DNA of 64,000 nt from Peribacillus simplex NBRC 15720 = DSM 1321 (lineage in GTDB: Bacteria; Bacillota; Bacilli; Bacillales; DSM-1321). Below the pieces are notes generated by a model. The model saw only the letters and a program-made list of their open reading frames with translations. It searched no databases and was not told the DNA's origin. Of this stretch, positions 16,656 to 26,948 are shown piece by piece. Both the position numbers and the translations under genes were made by a program. Where the stretch lies: NCBI RefSeq assembly GCF_002243645.1, contig NZ_CP017704.1:3800001-3864000 (forward strand), given 5' to 3'. Numbering within the stretch: the first letter of the stretch is position 1; every line of letters begins with the position of its first letter.

Positions 16656-18014
16656 TCATCTGACAAGGCAAGGTGATTTTGGATTGAAATTCCATCCGGA
16701 AATCAGGTATTGCATAGCCATTGAATCATCACGGGCACCAAGTCCTTTTCGTTTATAAAGCTGATGTGCCTTCTCGATTTGTTCCATATCCAATTCAATT
16801 CCAAGTCCGGGTTTGGAAGGGACATCGACCATTCCGCCGACAATTTTAAAAGGTTCTTTTGTCAAACGCTGCCCATCCTGCCAAATCCAGTGGGTATCGA
16901 TCGCGGTGATTTTTCCTGGTGCTGCTGCTGCAACGTGTGTAAACATGGCAAGTGAAATGTCAAAGTGATTATTGGAGTGTGATCCCCATGTCAATCCCCA
17001 TTCGTTGCACATTTGAGCAACACGGACGGAGCCTTGCATCGTCCAAAAATGCGGATCGGCAAGAGGAATGTCCACGGATTGAAGTTGAATGGAGTGCCCC
17101 ATTTGCCTCCAGTCCGTTGCAATCATATTCGTAGCGGTAGGAAGGCCAGTTGCGCGCCTGAATTCCGTCATGATTTCCCGGGCGGAAAAACCATTTTCCG
17201 CTCCGCATGGATCTTCCGCATAGGCTAAAACATGATGTTGATCCCGGCAAAGTTTAATCGCATCCTCAAGGAGCCAGCCGCCATTTGGGTCAAGGGTGAT
17301 CCTGGCTTCAGGGAAGCGTTCCGCAAGTGCCGTCACCGCTTCGATTTCTTCTTCCCCGCGCAAAACCCCGCCTTTTAATTTAAAATCATTGAATCCATAG
17401 CGAGAGTGGGCGGCTTCTGCCAAGCGGACAATCGATTCGGGTGTGAGCGCTTCCTCATGACGGAGGCGAATCCAGTCATCTTCCGCTTCAGGTTCGCTTA
17501 TATAACCAAGATCTGTTTTATTGCGGTCACCTACATAAAATAAGTAGCCCAGCATTTCCACCTTATTTCGCTGTTGTCCTTCGCCGAGAAGGGCTGCGAC
17601 TGGAACACCTAAATATTGGCCAACTAAATCTAGAAGGGCCGCTTCCAATGCTGTTACGGCATGTATGGCAATACGGAGATCGAACGTTTGAAGGCCGCGC
17701 CCTCCTGCATCCCGGTCCGCAAACTGCTTACGGATGGTATTTAGAATGTTGTTGTAAGTTCCAATGGACTGGCCGACAACCAATTGTTTGGCATCTTCGA
17801 GTGTCTGGCGAATTTTTTCGCCTCCAGGAACTTCACCTACACCCGTATTGCCCGCATTGTCTTTTAGAATGACAATGTTCCGGGTGAAATAAGGAGCATG
17901 GGCACCGCTCAAGTTCAAAAGCATGCCGTCATGGCCCGCAACTGGAATAACGCTCATTTCTGATATTACCGGTGTGCCGATCTTTACATTATCCTTAAGC
18001 AATTGATTGTTCAT
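16656..18014 (-). CDS. gudD: Glucarate dehydratase (copy 1)
   Basis: 452 residues, an enolase-superfamily enzyme very close to E. coli GudD from memory. It converts D-glucarate (and L-idarate) to 5-dehydro-4-deoxy-D-glucarate in the cytoplasm. Seen: [16 protein letters not shown] with the KxK base pair, the Mg ligands in [17 protein letters not shown] and [11 protein letters not shown], and the His base in [10 protein letters not shown]. The C terminus ends in [11 protein letters not shown]. The start ATG 18014 is preceded by a GGGGG run. It is the second gene of a gudP-gudD operon with a 30-base gap and is GC-richer than the copy at 22229. Confidence 0.95.
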   Translation of the reverse strand: MNNQLLKDNVKIGTPVISEMSVIPVAGHDGMLLNLSGAHAPYFTRNIVILKDNAGNTGVGEVPGGEKIRQTLEDAKQLVVGQSIGTYNNILNTIRKQFADRDAGGRGLQTFDLRIAIHAVTALEAALLDLVGQYLGVPVAALLGEGQQRNKVEMLGYLFYVGDRNKTDLGYISEPEAEDDWIRLRHEEALTPESIVRLAEAAHSRYGFNDFKLKGGVLRGEEEIEAVTALAERFPEARITLDPNGGWLLEDAIKLCRDQHHVLAYAEDPCGAENGFSAREIMTEFRRATGLPTATNMIATDWRQMGHSIQLQSVDIPLADPHFWTMQGSVRVAQMCNEWGLTWGSHSNNHFDISLAMFTHVAAAAPGKITAIDTHWIWQDGQRLTKEPFKIVGGMVDVPSKPGLGIELDMEQIEKAHQLYKRKGLGARDDSMAMQYLISGWNFNPKSPCLVR

Positions 18015-18044
18015 AATTTTCCCCCTACTAGAATATTTAGTTGA

Positions 18045-19406
18045 CTATGATTTTAACTCTACACGTTTAATTTCACCAACAAGGAATAAATAGCTGCAAA
18101 CCGCGACAAGAGCATTAGCACATACGAAGACTAGCGCCCCATTGAATGACCCTGTCGTGGCAATGATGTATCCGATGATAATCGGTGTTGTAATGCCGGC
18201 AATGTTACCGAATGTGTTGAAAAGCCCGCCACTGACACCGGACATTTCTTTTGGTGAGGTATCGGCCACTACCGCCCAGCCGAGTGCCCCAAACCCTTTA
18301 CCGAAAAACGCAAGGGCCATAACGAATATAACAATCCATTCCGTATCTACATAGTTTGCAGCTACCAAGCTCATTGATAGAAGCATCCCAACAACAATTG
18401 GCACTTTTCGGGAGACAGTCAATGAGAATCCCTTCCGTAACAGGAAGTCCGAGAATGTCCCTCCGAGAATGCCGCCAAAGAATCCACAAATGGCTGGAAG
18501 GGAAGCGACTAATCCAACTTCAAGAATGGTCATGCCTCTTTCTTGTACAAGGTACACAGGAAACCATGTAAGGAAAAAGTAAGTTAATGTTGTAATGCAA
18601 TATTGTCCGAGATAAACACCCAGCAGCATACGATTTGATAATAGCTGCTTAATATGATTCCAGTTAACGCCTTTCTTTTCCTTCTTATTTGTAGTGGTTT
18701 GATCCATATTAATCAAAGCGCCGCCTGCTTCGATATATTCAAGCTCAGCTTTGTTGATACGTGGATGTTCCTTTGGTCCATAAATCGTTTTCATCCAGAT
18801 GAAAGCAACGATGATTCCCAAAGCGCCCATAAAGAAGAAGACGTATTCCCAACCCAATTTATACGTAATATAACCCATGATCGGTGCAAAGAGAACAGTT
18901 GCAAAATACTGGGCTGAATTGAAAGTGGCAGCCGCAGTTCCGCGTTCATGGCTCGGGAACCAGGTAGCAACGATTCGGCTGTTGGCCGGGAAGGAAGGGG
19001 CTTCTGCCAATCCAACTAAAAAACGCAGTCCGAACAATACCATGACAGCTGTTCCGGCAGAACCGAAAAGACCGAGAAATCCTTGTAAAAGCGTAAAGGT
19101 AGACCATAACGTGATACTCCAAAAGTAAACTCTTTTTGAGCCAAAACGGTCTAAAAGCCATCCACCTGGAATTTGTCCAGCTACGTAAGACCAAGCGAAG
19201 GCGGAGAAAACATAGCCCATCATGACTGAATCGAGACCAAGCTGACCAGACATATCCGTCCCCGCAATTGATAGTGTCGCACGATCCGCATAATTCAGGG
19301 CGGTAACCATAAAGAGCATGAAGACAATGAACCATCGTGTGCGTGTTTTTTTCTGGGCATTTGGCAGTTTAGGAGTTGCTTGAAAAACCTTTTCTTCAGC
19401 GTTCAT
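18045..19406 (-). CDS. gudP: D-glucarate/galactarate MFS permease (copy 1)
   Basis: 453 residues, about twelve membrane segments, anion:cation symporter family of the MFS. Signatures seen are LNYADRATLSIAG in TM1, GQIPGGWLLDRFGSKRVYFW (motif A), EAPSFPANSRIVATWFP and ERGTAAATFNSAQYFA, all typical of GudP/GarP hexarate transporters. It would import glucarate or galactarate with H+. It is the first gene of the gudP-gudD operon. Its promoter (TTGACA-17-TACCAT) carries a GntR site over the -10, and a cre-like site lies downstream of it. Confidence 0.93.
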   Translation of the reverse strand: MNAEEKVFQATPKLPNAQKKTRTRWFIVFMLFMVTALNYADRATLSIAGTDMSGQLGLDSVMMGYVFSAFAWSYVAGQIPGGWLLDRFGSKRVYFWSITLWSTFTLLQGFLGLFGSAGTAVMVLFGLRFLVGLAEAPSFPANSRIVATWFPSHERGTAAATFNSAQYFATVLFAPIMGYITYKLGWEYVFFFMGALGIIVAFIWMKTIYGPKEHPRINKAELEYIEAGGALINMDQTTTNKKEKKGVNWNHIKQLLSNRMLLGVYLGQYCITTLTYFFLTWFPVYLVQERGMTILEVGLVASLPAICGFFGGILGGTFSDFLLRKGFSLTVSRKVPIVVGMLLSMSLVAANYVDTEWIVIFVMALAFFGKGFGALGWAVVADTSPKEMSGVSGGLFNTFGNIAGITTPIIIGYIIATTGSFNGALVFVCANALVAVCSYLFLVGEIKRVELKS

Positions 19407-19446
19407 ATACTCACTTCCTTAAACGTATTTAATTATATTTTTCATT

Positions 19447-19460
19447 TGATACCGCTTACA
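19447..19460 (-). promoter_or_regulatory. Candidate CcpA cre site before gudP
   Basis: TGATACCGCTTACA matches the cre consensus TGWAANCGNTNWCA except at one base. It lies between the gudP promoter and start, where bound CcpA would block transcription when glucose is present. Confidence 0.5.
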
Positions 19461-19511
19461 ATGTTAGCTGCTTCCCCCTTCGTGAAAATTCATAATATTT
19501 AGTTTTGTCCA

Positions 19512-19540
19512 ATGGTAAGACAAATGAAATTGTTTGTCAA
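19512..19540 (-). promoter_or_regulatory. gudP promoter with overlapping GntR operator
   Basis: On the minus strand TTGACA (19535-19540), a 17-base spacer, then TACCAT (19512-19517). The inverted-repeat site TTGT-CTT-ACCA (19513-19523) covers the -10, in the same register as in the kdgD promoter. Confidence 0.75.
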
Positions 19541-19667
19541 TGGCTTTTTTTTATAAATCGTTTTTCATTTTAGCTCCTTAATTATCTTGTTTTTTTGTAT
19601 ATATTAGAAGCTAAATTATTGAGGGATCAAGTGATGCTTTATTTTTCAGAAAATAAAAAAAATACAA

Positions 19668-19696
19668 TTGACCATTCGGTGTATTTGTCTTACAAT
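19668..19696 (+). promoter_or_regulatory. kdgD promoter with overlapping GntR operator
   Basis: TTGACC (19668-19673), a 17-base spacer and TACAAT (19691-19696). The perfect inverted repeat TTGT-CTT-ACAA (19685-19695) overlaps the -10. Confidence 0.78.
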
Positions 19697-19726
19697 AAAA
19701 CAATAATACACAAGGGGGAATAAAAA

Positions 19727-20659
19727 ATGAATAAAATTCGCAAGGCACCTAAAGGGATTCTCGGATTTCCCGTGGCACCATTCACAACGAGTAATAAGCT
19801 TGATGAACAAGCACTCGCCCAAAATATCCAATTTTTAATAGATGAGGGACTCGAGGCCATTTTCGTTGCATGTGCAGCAGCAGAATATCCATCATTAAGT
19901 AAAGAGGAATATGAAGCGATGGTAGAGGTAGCCGTATCCGTTACGGCTGGAAAAGTCCCTGTATACACAGGGGTAGGAGGCAATATTCAAACTTCCCTGG
20001 AACTTGCAAGAATATCAGCGGATAGAGGGGCAGATGGTTATTTAATATTACCTCCATATCTCGTTACTGGAGAACAGGCAGGTCTGGCGGCTTATTTCAA
20101 AGCCATCGCAGAAAGTACAGACTTAAACTCAATAGTATATCAGCGTGATAATGTGTCACTTTCAATTTCAACTTTGGAAGCGCTCGCAGAGGTCCCACAG
20201 GTGGTCGGCGTCAAAGACGGTCTAGGCAATATGGAGTTGAATGGACTCCTAACACAAACCTTCGGAAAACGTTTCGGCTGGCTGAACGGAATGCCGCTTG
20301 CTGAAGTTACCATGTCGGCCTACGTTCCACTTGGCTTTGACTCATATTCATCTGCGATATCAAATTACATCCCGCACATCTCACGGAAATTCTATAATGG
20401 CATTTTGAGTGGGGATCAAGAAACGGTCAATGAAATTTACCAACAGGTCATTATGCCAATCAACAACATTCGCCGTCAGAGAAAAGGATATGCCGTCTCT
20501 CTCATTAAAGCAGGTATGGAGATTATGGGAATGCCGGTTGGGCAAACAGTCAGATTACCAATACTTCCGGTTGAAAAAGAACATTATGCAGAAATGCAAA
20601 CGATATTAGAGCATGCTTTAGATCGTTTTCCAAAAGAAACATCAATTCAATCAATCTAA
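19727..20659 (+). CDS. kdgD: 5-dehydro-4-deoxyglucarate dehydratase
   Basis: 310 residues, DapA/N-acetylneuraminate lyase fold. It converts 5-dehydro-4-deoxyglucarate, the product of GudD and GarD, to 2,5-dioxopentanoate (2-oxoglutarate semialdehyde), releasing water and CO2. The Schiff-base lysine is in [10 protein letters not shown]. The GVGGN strand and the YQRDN loop, with the usual catalytic Tyr, are present. The N terminus [15 protein letters not shown] is typical of KdgD (B. subtilis YcbC). The start ATG 19727 follows AAGGGGGA. Six bases separate its stop from the GTG region of gucD; the two form an operon. Confidence 0.94.
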   Translation: MNKIRKAPKGILGFPVAPFTTSNKLDEQALAQNIQFLIDEGLEAIFVACAAAEYPSLSKEEYEAMVEVAVSVTAGKVPVYTGVGGNIQTSLELARISADRGADGYLILPPYLVTGEQAGLAAYFKAIAESTDLNSIVYQRDNVSLSISTLEALAEVPQVVGVKDGLGNMELNGLLTQTFGKRFGWLNGMPLAEVTMSAYVPLGFDSYSSAISNYIPHISRKFYNGILSGDQETVNEIYQQVIMPINNIRRQRKGYAVSLIKAGMEIMGMPVGQTVRLPILPVEKEHYAEMQTILEHALDRFPKETSIQSI

Positions 20660-20676
20660 TAAGGGTGGGATTATAT

Positions 20677-22140
20677 ATGATAACTACAGTTCAAACAAAA
20701 ACGTATCTTAACTATATTAACGGTGAATGGGTTGCTTCTATTTCAAATGAAGTCGAAAAAAGTTTAAACCCGGCAGATAAACAGGCAATTGTCGGATATG
20801 TACAGAAATCTACAAAGGATGACTTGAACCTGGCTGTGGAAGCTGCGAAAAAGGCAAAAGAAAAATGGCGCAAACTAGCTGGTTCAGAGCGTGGGGAGTA
20901 TCTTTATAAAGTAGCGCATATTCTTGAAAAGCGGATTGATGAAATCGCAGAATGTGCAACACGGGAAATGGGAAAGACATTTGCTGAAACAAAAGGGGAA
21001 ACGGCACGCGGCATTGCGATCCTGAAATACTATGCAGGAGAAGGAATGCGTAAAGTGGGGGATGTCATTCCATCCACCGACAGTTCAGCGCTTATGTTTA
21101 CTACGCGCGTCCCGCTTGGTGTAGTGGGCGTCATAACACCTTGGAATTTCCCAATCGCCATCCCAATCTGGAAGATGGCTCCTGCTCTCGTATATGGGAA
21201 TACGATTGTGGTCAAGCCAGCCACCGAGACGGCCATCACCTGTGCGAAGATCATGGAGTGTTTTGAAGAAGCTGGTTTACCGGCGGGGGTAATCAATATG
21301 GTCACAGGGCCGGGCAGTGTCATAGGGCAGGGAATCGCCGATCACGAAGATGTAAACGGCATTACCTTCACTGGCTCAAACGGCGTTGGAAAAAGGATTG
21401 GACAAGCGGCGTTAGCACGTGGAGCGAAATACCAGCTTGAAATGGGCGGGAAAAACCCGGTAATCGTTGCAGCGGATGCGGATCTTAATCTGGCTGTAGA
21501 AGCAGTCATTACAGGTGCGTTTCGTTCAACGGGGCAAAAATGTACCGCGACAAGCCGTGTCATCGTTGCGGCTGAAGTTTATGAAGAGTTCAAGGGGTTG
21601 CTGGTGAAAGAAACGAAAGGCATTTCCATCGGGGATGGATTGGACAGCGGGACATGGATGGGACCATGTGCTAGCGAAAATCAATTAAATACGGTTCTTT
21701 CCTATATCGAAAAAGGAGTGGAGGAAGGCGCTACACTTCTAATTGGCGGAAAGCGTGCTGAAGAAGGCCCTCAGGCAAATGGTTTTTATGTAGAGCCTAC
21801 GATCTTTGATAACTGCACGTCAGATATGACAATTGTACAGGAAGAAATTTTTGGTCCGGTGATCGCTTTATTGAAAGCTGATTCAGTTGAAGAAGCCCTG
21901 CAACTTGCGAACAGCGTGGAATACGGCCTTAGTGCTTCGATTTTCACCGCCAATATCAAACATTTGCTTTCATTTGTTAACGATATGGAAGCGGGATTGA
22001 TTAGGGTTAACGCCGAGAGCGCAGGCGTTGAATTACAGGCGCCATTTGGCGGCATGAAAAATTCCAGCTCCCACTCCAGGGAACAAGGAGAAGCAGCAAA
22101 AGAGTTTTTTACATCCATTAAAACGGTGTTTGTAAAATAA
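20677..22140 (+). CDS. gucD: 2-oxoglutarate semialdehyde dehydrogenase
   Basis: 487 residues, aldehyde dehydrogenase superfamily. It oxidises 2-oxoglutarate semialdehyde to 2-oxoglutarate with NAD(P)+, the last step of hexarate breakdown. Seen: the [10 protein letters not shown] cofactor region, [18 protein letters not shown], the general base in LEMGGKNP and the nucleophile in GQKCTATSR. Position and sequence match B. subtilis GucD (YcbD). Start chosen: ATG 20677, eight bases after AAGGGTGG; a GTG at 20665 lies inside that site. It is co-transcribed with kdgD. Confidence 0.93.
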   Translation: MITTVQTKTYLNYINGEWVASISNEVEKSLNPADKQAIVGYVQKSTKDDLNLAVEAAKKAKEKWRKLAGSERGEYLYKVAHILEKRIDEIAECATREMGKTFAETKGETARGIAILKYYAGEGMRKVGDVIPSTDSSALMFTTRVPLGVVGVITPWNFPIAIPIWKMAPALVYGNTIVVKPATETAITCAKIMECFEEAGLPAGVINMVTGPGSVIGQGIADHEDVNGITFTGSNGVGKRIGQAALARGAKYQLEMGGKNPVIVAADADLNLAVEAVITGAFRSTGQKCTATSRVIVAAEVYEEFKGLLVKETKGISIGDGLDSGTWMGPCASENQLNTVLSYIEKGVEEGATLLIGGKRAEEGPQANGFYVEPTIFDNCTSDMTIVQEEIFGPVIALLKADSVEEALQLANSVEYGLSASIFTANIKHLLSFVNDMEAGLIRVNAESAGVELQAPFGGMKNSSSHSREQGEAAKEFFTSIKTVFVK

Positions 22141-22228
22141 TATAATGTGAATGCGATCAATAGATAACGCTTTCGAATTAATGATTAAAGAGCTTATAAA
22201 GTTAATAAATCTGGAAGGAAGTTAAATA

Positions 22229-23578
22229 ATGAAATCGCAGGGATCGCCAATTATTACAGATATGAAGGTTATTCCAGTAGCAGGCTATGATAGTGCCCTA
22301 CTCACACTAAGTGGCTGTCATGCTCCTTATTTTACTCGCAATATTGTTATTTTAGAAGATGAAACGGGGAATACAGGTATCGGTGAGATTCATGGCGGCG
22401 ATGATATTACTAGAATGATAGAAAGTTATCGTCCATTTGTGGTAGGACAAGAGATTGCCAATTATAGAGGTTGTATTACTTCAATACGTAAAGGTGGTTT
22501 GAGTATAAAAGGTGACTCTGGTGAAGGGTTACAAGGATTAAACTTAGCCAATTTAAAATTTGTTGTTCAAGCAGAAGCAGCTGTTGAATGCGCCATGATG
22601 GACTTGCTTGGTAAATTTGTTAATAAACCAATTGCAGCATTACTTGGCGATGGAGGTATTCAACGTACAGAAGTTCCTTTCTTAGGATATTTATTCTATA
22701 TCGCAGATATGGAAAAATGCGATCTTCATTATTTACGTGAAACACAATTTAAGGATGATTGGGATCGTGTTAGACGAATTGAAACATTAACAGCTGAAGG
22801 AATTGTTGCTCAAGCAAAAGCAGCTGAAGATCGTTATGGATTTAAGAGCTTCAAATTAAAAGGTGGAGTACTTCGTGGAGAAGAAGAAATGGAAGCGATT
22901 CAAGCTTTACATGAAGTATTCCCTGATTCAAGAATTAATCTTGATCCAAATGGAGCATGGTCATTAGAAGAAGCCATTAAGCTTTGCAAAGATAAAGGAG
23001 ATATACTTGCTTATATTGAAGATCCTTGTGGTCCTGAAGCGGGATTCTCTAGCCGTGAAATAATGGCTGAATTTAAGATTGCAACTGGACTACCTGTTGC
23101 TACAAATATGATTGCAACAAATTGGCGTCAATTCCATCATGCAGCAGCACTTAGAGCAGTGGATATCGTGTTAGCTGACCCTCATTTCTGGACATTGAAT
23201 GGCAGTATTCGTATGGCACATGTATTAAACGATTGGGGCTTAACATGGGGGTCGCATTCCAATAACCACTTTGATATTACATTAGCAGCATTTACACAAG
23301 TAGCAGCTGCTGCGCCAGGAAATATTTCACCAATCGATACACACTATATTTGGCAAGATGGTCAAGAATTATGTGATGATCCATTACAAATTATAGATGG
23401 AATGATTAAACTGCCTGATAAACCAGGTTTAGGTGTAGAAATAAATATGGATAAAGTGATGAAAGCAAATGAATTATATCGCAGTCTGCCATATCATGAC
23501 CGTGATGATTCAACTTCTATGCAGTATCTAATTAAAGAGTGGAAATATAACTCTAAAAAACCATGTATGGTGAGATAA
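22229..23578 (+). CDS. Glucarate dehydratase-family protein (copy 2, AT-rich)
   Basis: 449 residues, enolase superfamily, clearly related to GudD but diverged. It keeps [16 protein letters not shown] (KxK), NLDPNGAW, YIEDPCGPE, ATNMIATNWRQ and [10 protein letters not shown], so it should be catalytically competent. The N-terminal capping region differs from copy 1 (GEIHGGDDITRMIESYRPFV against [20 protein letters not shown]). That region sets specificity in this superfamily, so it may act on another hexarate, as with E. coli GudX. Codon third positions are mostly A or T, unlike copy 1 and the kdgD-gucD genes, which suggests transfer. The start follows GGAAGG. It is followed by a second permease. 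Confidence 0.9.
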   Translation: MKSQGSPIITDMKVIPVAGYDSALLTLSGCHAPYFTRNIVILEDETGNTGIGEIHGGDDITRMIESYRPFVVGQEIANYRGCITSIRKGGLSIKGDSGEGLQGLNLANLKFVVQAEAAVECAMMDLLGKFVNKPIAALLGDGGIQRTEVPFLGYLFYIADMEKCDLHYLRETQFKDDWDRVRRIETLTAEGIVAQAKAAEDRYGFKSFKLKGGVLRGEEEMEAIQALHEVFPDSRINLDPNGAWSLEEAIKLCKDKGDILAYIEDPCGPEAGFSSREIMAEFKIATGLPVATNMIATNWRQFHHAAALRAVDIVLADPHFWTLNGSIRMAHVLNDWGLTWGSHSNNHFDITLAAFTQVAAAAPGNISPIDTHYIWQDGQELCDDPLQIIDGMIKLPDKPGLGVEINMDKVMKANELYRSLPYHDRDDSTSMQYLIKEWKYNSKKPCMVR

Positions 23579-23605
23579 ACTTTTCGATTTAAATGACTGG
23601 GTAAT

Positions 23606-23673
23606 TACCATGAGTAAAAGAATGAATATCTCAATCTATTAATGATGAAAATATTAACATTCTACTCATGGTA
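23606..23673. repeat. Long inverted repeat between gudD copy 2 and gudP copy 2
   Basis: TACCATGAGTA (23606-23616) and TACTCATGGTA (23663-23673) are perfect 11-bp arms. Pairing can extend five more base pairs (AATG/CATT-type) past a two-base bulge. No T run follows, so it is not a plain terminator. Confidence 0.6.
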
Positions 23674-23689
23674 GTTGCTAAAAATACAT

Positions 23690-23719
23690 GAATTGTAAGC
23701 CCTTACTTTATTACAATTC
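23690..23719. repeat. Second inverted repeat upstream of gudP copy 2
   Basis: GAATTGTAA-N12-TTACAATTC, perfect 9-bp arms, about 70 bases before the permease start. It could be an operator or an mRNA hairpin. Confidence 0.55.
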
Positions 23720-23789
23720 ATTGAGAAAAAATAAAAGCTATTAAACTGAAACCATTTTTCTGAAAATCAAGAGAAAAAGGAGGAAGCTT

Positions 23790-25109
23790 ATGAACAGTAG
23801 CGGTGCTCAACGCATCAGCAATGAGACTGAACATCCTAAAAAAACCAATGTGCGTTTTACCATACTTGCAATGTTATTTATCGTGACCGTCATTAATTAT
23901 ATTGACCGTTCTGCTTTGGGTATAGCTGCTCCAGTAATGAAAGAAGACCTTGCTTTCGATGCAGTGAAATTAGGTGTTGCTTTTTCAGCCTTTAACTGGG
24001 CATATACTGCATTTAACATTCCAGGAGGTTGGTTATTAGATAGATATGGAGCACGTAAAGTTTATGGTGTTGCTTTATTATTATGGTCCACATTTACCTT
24101 TTTTCAAGGATTTATCAGCACCTTACTTGGATTATTCATTTTAAGATTCTTGGTTGGTATTACTGAAGCCCCATCTTTTCCAGGGAATAGCAGATTGACG
24201 ACGATGTGGTTTCCACAACATGAACGCGGACGGGCGGTATCGATTTATAACTCTGCACAATATTTTGGATTAGCACTTTTCACGCCAGTTATGGCATGGA
24301 TATTACAAGAGTTTGGCTGGCACGATGTTTTCTTTGTTGCAGGAGGATTAGGTATCTTTGTAGCCATTTTATGGTTTGCATTTGTACGTGAACCATACAA
24401 CCATCCACGTGTAAATCAAGCAGAAATCGATTATATTAATTCAGGTGGAGGGTTAGCAAATAAAGAAGAAAAAAGAAAAGTGAACTGGTCTGATATCCGT
24501 CTTTTGTTGTCAAACAGACAAATGGTCGGAATTTATATTGGTCAGTATGCGTTGAATACAATTGTTTGGTTTTTCTTAACGTGGTTCCCTACATATCTCG
24601 TAACGGAGAAGGGTTTATCTCTAATTCAAACAGGTTTTGCAGCATCGGTACCTTATATAGGAGCATTTTTTGGAGGTATCGTTGGCGGGATCATTTCCGA
24701 CAGATTATTGAAAAAAGGAAAATCGCTCGCTGTTGCACGTAAAACACCGATCATCACTGGGTTTCTTTTATCCAGCACGATCGTATTAGCTAACTTCACT
24801 TCAAATATTTTTCTTCTTATCCTAATCATGTCCATTGCCTTTTTCGCAAAAGGTTTGGCAGGTCTTACATGGTCTCTTGTCGGTGATATGGCACCAAAAG
24901 AACTTATTGGTTTAACTGGCGGTATTTTTAATACCATTGGGAATATAGCAGGTATTGTAACACCACTTGTCATTGGCTTTATTTTAGCCAAAACAAATTC
25001 CTTTAGCGGTGCCCTGATCTTTGTTGCTAGTGTATTGTTCGTAGGAGCTCTATCTTACATTTTCATAGTAAATAAACCTGAAAGAATCATATTAATAGAT
25101 AAAAATTAA
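23790..25109 (+). CDS. Hexarate MFS permease (copy 2, AT-rich)
   Basis: 439 residues, about twelve membrane segments, same anion:cation symporter family as gudP. It keeps the signatures INYIDRSALGIAAP, IPGGWLLDRYGARKVYG, EAPSFPGNSRLTTMWFP and ERGRAVSIYNSAQYFG. It would import glucarate, galactarate or a related sugar acid. Like the gudD copy 2 just upstream (211-base gap), it is AT-rich in third positions, so the two probably arrived together. The start ATG 23790 follows AAAGGAGG. I see no GntR-type site upstream, so its control may differ from that of gudP copy 1. Confidence 0.9.
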   Translation: MNSSGAQRISNETEHPKKTNVRFTILAMLFIVTVINYIDRSALGIAAPVMKEDLAFDAVKLGVAFSAFNWAYTAFNIPGGWLLDRYGARKVYGVALLLWSTFTFFQGFISTLLGLFILRFLVGITEAPSFPGNSRLTTMWFPQHERGRAVSIYNSAQYFGLALFTPVMAWILQEFGWHDVFFVAGGLGIFVAILWFAFVREPYNHPRVNQAEIDYINSGGGLANKEEKRKVNWSDIRLLLSNRQMVGIYIGQYALNTIVWFFLTWFPTYLVTEKGLSLIQTGFAASVPYIGAFFGGIVGGIISDRLLKKGKSLAVARKTPIITGFLLSSTIVLANFTSNIFLLILIMSIAFFAKGLAGLTWSLVGDMAPKELIGLTGGIFNTIGNIAGIVTPLVIGFILAKTNSFSGALIFVASVLFVGALSYIFIVNKPERIILIDKN

Positions 25110-25257
25110 GAGAAGAAAATAAAACAAACTTTTGAAAAATAAAATACGTAAGTTTGAAAAAAGTTCCCTAAAAGCATGAGGAATATAATTGAAGCCATTT
25201 TAAAATATATCTATATCAGCAATATGCTAGCTTTATTATATTGAAAGGGTTGGTAAA

Positions 25258-26793
25258 GTGGATACGAAAACGCAGCTGACAGAGGTACCGCTTTATATAA
25301 AGGTAAATGGGATGGACAATGTCGCCATCGTTGTTAATACGGGGGGCTTGGATCAAGGAACCGTTTTCCCTTGTGGGCTTGAATTGAAAGAAAGGGTACC
25401 ACAAGGTCACAAAGTAGCTTTAATGGATATAGTCGAGAATGAAGCTATCATACGCTATGGAGAAGTTATCGGTTTTGCGGCTGAATCAATCGGTAAGGGC
25501 AGTTGGATTGACGAGTCATTGGTGATGCTGCCGGCATCTCCAAATTTAAAGGAATTACCGGTGGCAAATGATATACCCGAAACTTTTCCCCCACTTGAAG
25601 GATATACATTTCAAGGATTCCGCAATGAAGATGGCAGTGTTGGAACCAAGAATATATTAGGCATTACAACAAGCGTTCAATGTGTAGTAGGCGTGCTGGA
25701 TTTCGTTGTGAACCGGATAAAAAAAGAGCTTCTCCCGAAGTATCCCAATGTTGATGATGTTGTCGCTATAAATCACAACTATGGGTGCGGAGTCGCAATC
25801 AATGCACCGGAAGCAATTATTCCCATTCGCACAATACAGAACCTTGCGAAACACCCAAATTTCGGCGGGGAAGCCTTGGTAGTTGGTTTGGGTTGTGAAA
25901 AACTGTCTCCAATGAGAATAAATCCGAGCGGGAACGATTCAGATATCATTTCACTTCAGGATCAGCAGGGATTTGCGGGAATGGTCCAATCGATTATGGA
26001 AATGGCCGAGGAACGTTTAATCAAGTTGAACCGCAGGCAGCGGGAGACATTTCCGGTTTCCGAATTAGTCATCGGTACGCAGTGTGGAGGAAGTGATGCA
26101 TTTTCTGGTGTGACAGCTAACCCTGCAGTAGGATATGCTACAGATCTGTTAGTTAGAGCAGGGGCAACCGTTCTATTTTCTGAAGTCACAGAAGTACGGG
26201 ATGCGATTCATCTATTAACTCCTCGAGCGGTGAATGAAGAAGTAGGGAGAGCTTTGATAAAGGAAATGGATTGGTATGATAACTACCTTGCTTTAGGTGA
26301 TGCTGATCGAAGTGCCAATCCGTCGCCAGGAAACAAAAAAGGCGGATTGGCCAATGTAGTGGAAAAATCATTAGGCTCCATTGCAAAATCCGGAGGCAGC
26401 CCCATTTCAGGCGTACTGGCTCCAGGTGAAAAAGCTACGGAAAAAGGGCTGATTTTTGCAGCTACACCAGCTAGTGACTTTGTTTGCGGAACATTACAGC
26501 TCGCTTCCGGTATGCACCTTCAAGTTTTTACAACTGGAAGAGGCACACCTTATAATCTCGCAATGGCTTCCGTCATCAAAGTATCTACACGAAATACATT
26601 GACAGAGCAATGGAAAGATCTGATTGATATAAATGCTGGAACTATCGCTACTGGTGAAGCAACCATAGAGGATATTGGGTGGGAAATATTTCACCTTATT
26701 TTGGAAGTGGCCAGCGGTAAAAAGAAAACCTGGGCAGAGCATTGGGGCCTACATAATGATTTGGCATTGTTCAATCCTGCGCCAATTACCTAA
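25258..26793 (+). CDS. garD: Galactarate dehydratase
   Basis: 511 residues, UxaA/GarD family. An N-terminal SAF-like domain (residues about 1-95) precedes the catalytic part. Galactarate is dehydrated to 5-dehydro-4-deoxy-D-glucarate, feeding into kdgD. Seen: [55 protein letters not shown] and [12 protein letters not shown], with the conserved Cys residues expected for its metal site. The start GTG 25258 follows AAAGGGTTGG. It is the last gene of the sugar-acid island; B. subtilis garD (YcbH) sits in the equivalent place. A terminator follows. Confidence 0.92.
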   Translation: MDTKTQLTEVPLYIKVNGMDNVAIVVNTGGLDQGTVFPCGLELKERVPQGHKVALMDIVENEAIIRYGEVIGFAAESIGKGSWIDESLVMLPASPNLKELPVANDIPETFPPLEGYTFQGFRNEDGSVGTKNILGITTSVQCVVGVLDFVVNRIKKELLPKYPNVDDVVAINHNYGCGVAINAPEAIIPIRTIQNLAKHPNFGGEALVVGLGCEKLSPMRINPSGNDSDIISLQDQQGFAGMVQSIMEMAEERLIKLNRRQRETFPVSELVIGTQCGGSDAFSGVTANPAVGYATDLLVRAGATVLFSEVTEVRDAIHLLTPRAVNEEVGRALIKEMDWYDNYLALGDADRSANPSPGNKKGGLANVVEKSLGSIAKSGGSPISGVLAPGEKATEKGLIFAATPASDFVCGTLQLASGMHLQVFTTGRGTPYNLAMASVIKVSTRNTLTEQWKDLIDINAGTIATGEATIEDIGWEIFHLILEVASGKKKTWAEHWGLHNDLALFNPAPIT

Positions 26794-26807
26794 TAATGAT
26801 TTACTGG

Positions 26808-26840
26808 ACGGACTTCCTTTTAATAGGGGTCCTTTTTTTT
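26808..26840 (+). terminator. Terminator of garD
   Basis: GGACTTCC-ttttaata-GGGGTCC stem (with G-T pairs) followed by eight T. Confidence 0.75.
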
Positions 26841-26948
26841 CCTCCAGAAAAGAGGAGCGCCGGACTATTAGCAGAAGTTATTAATGAACGATTGGTTTTC
26901 ATCATGACGAAAAAAGGGTGATACTAAGTACATATCAGGAGGGATAGC

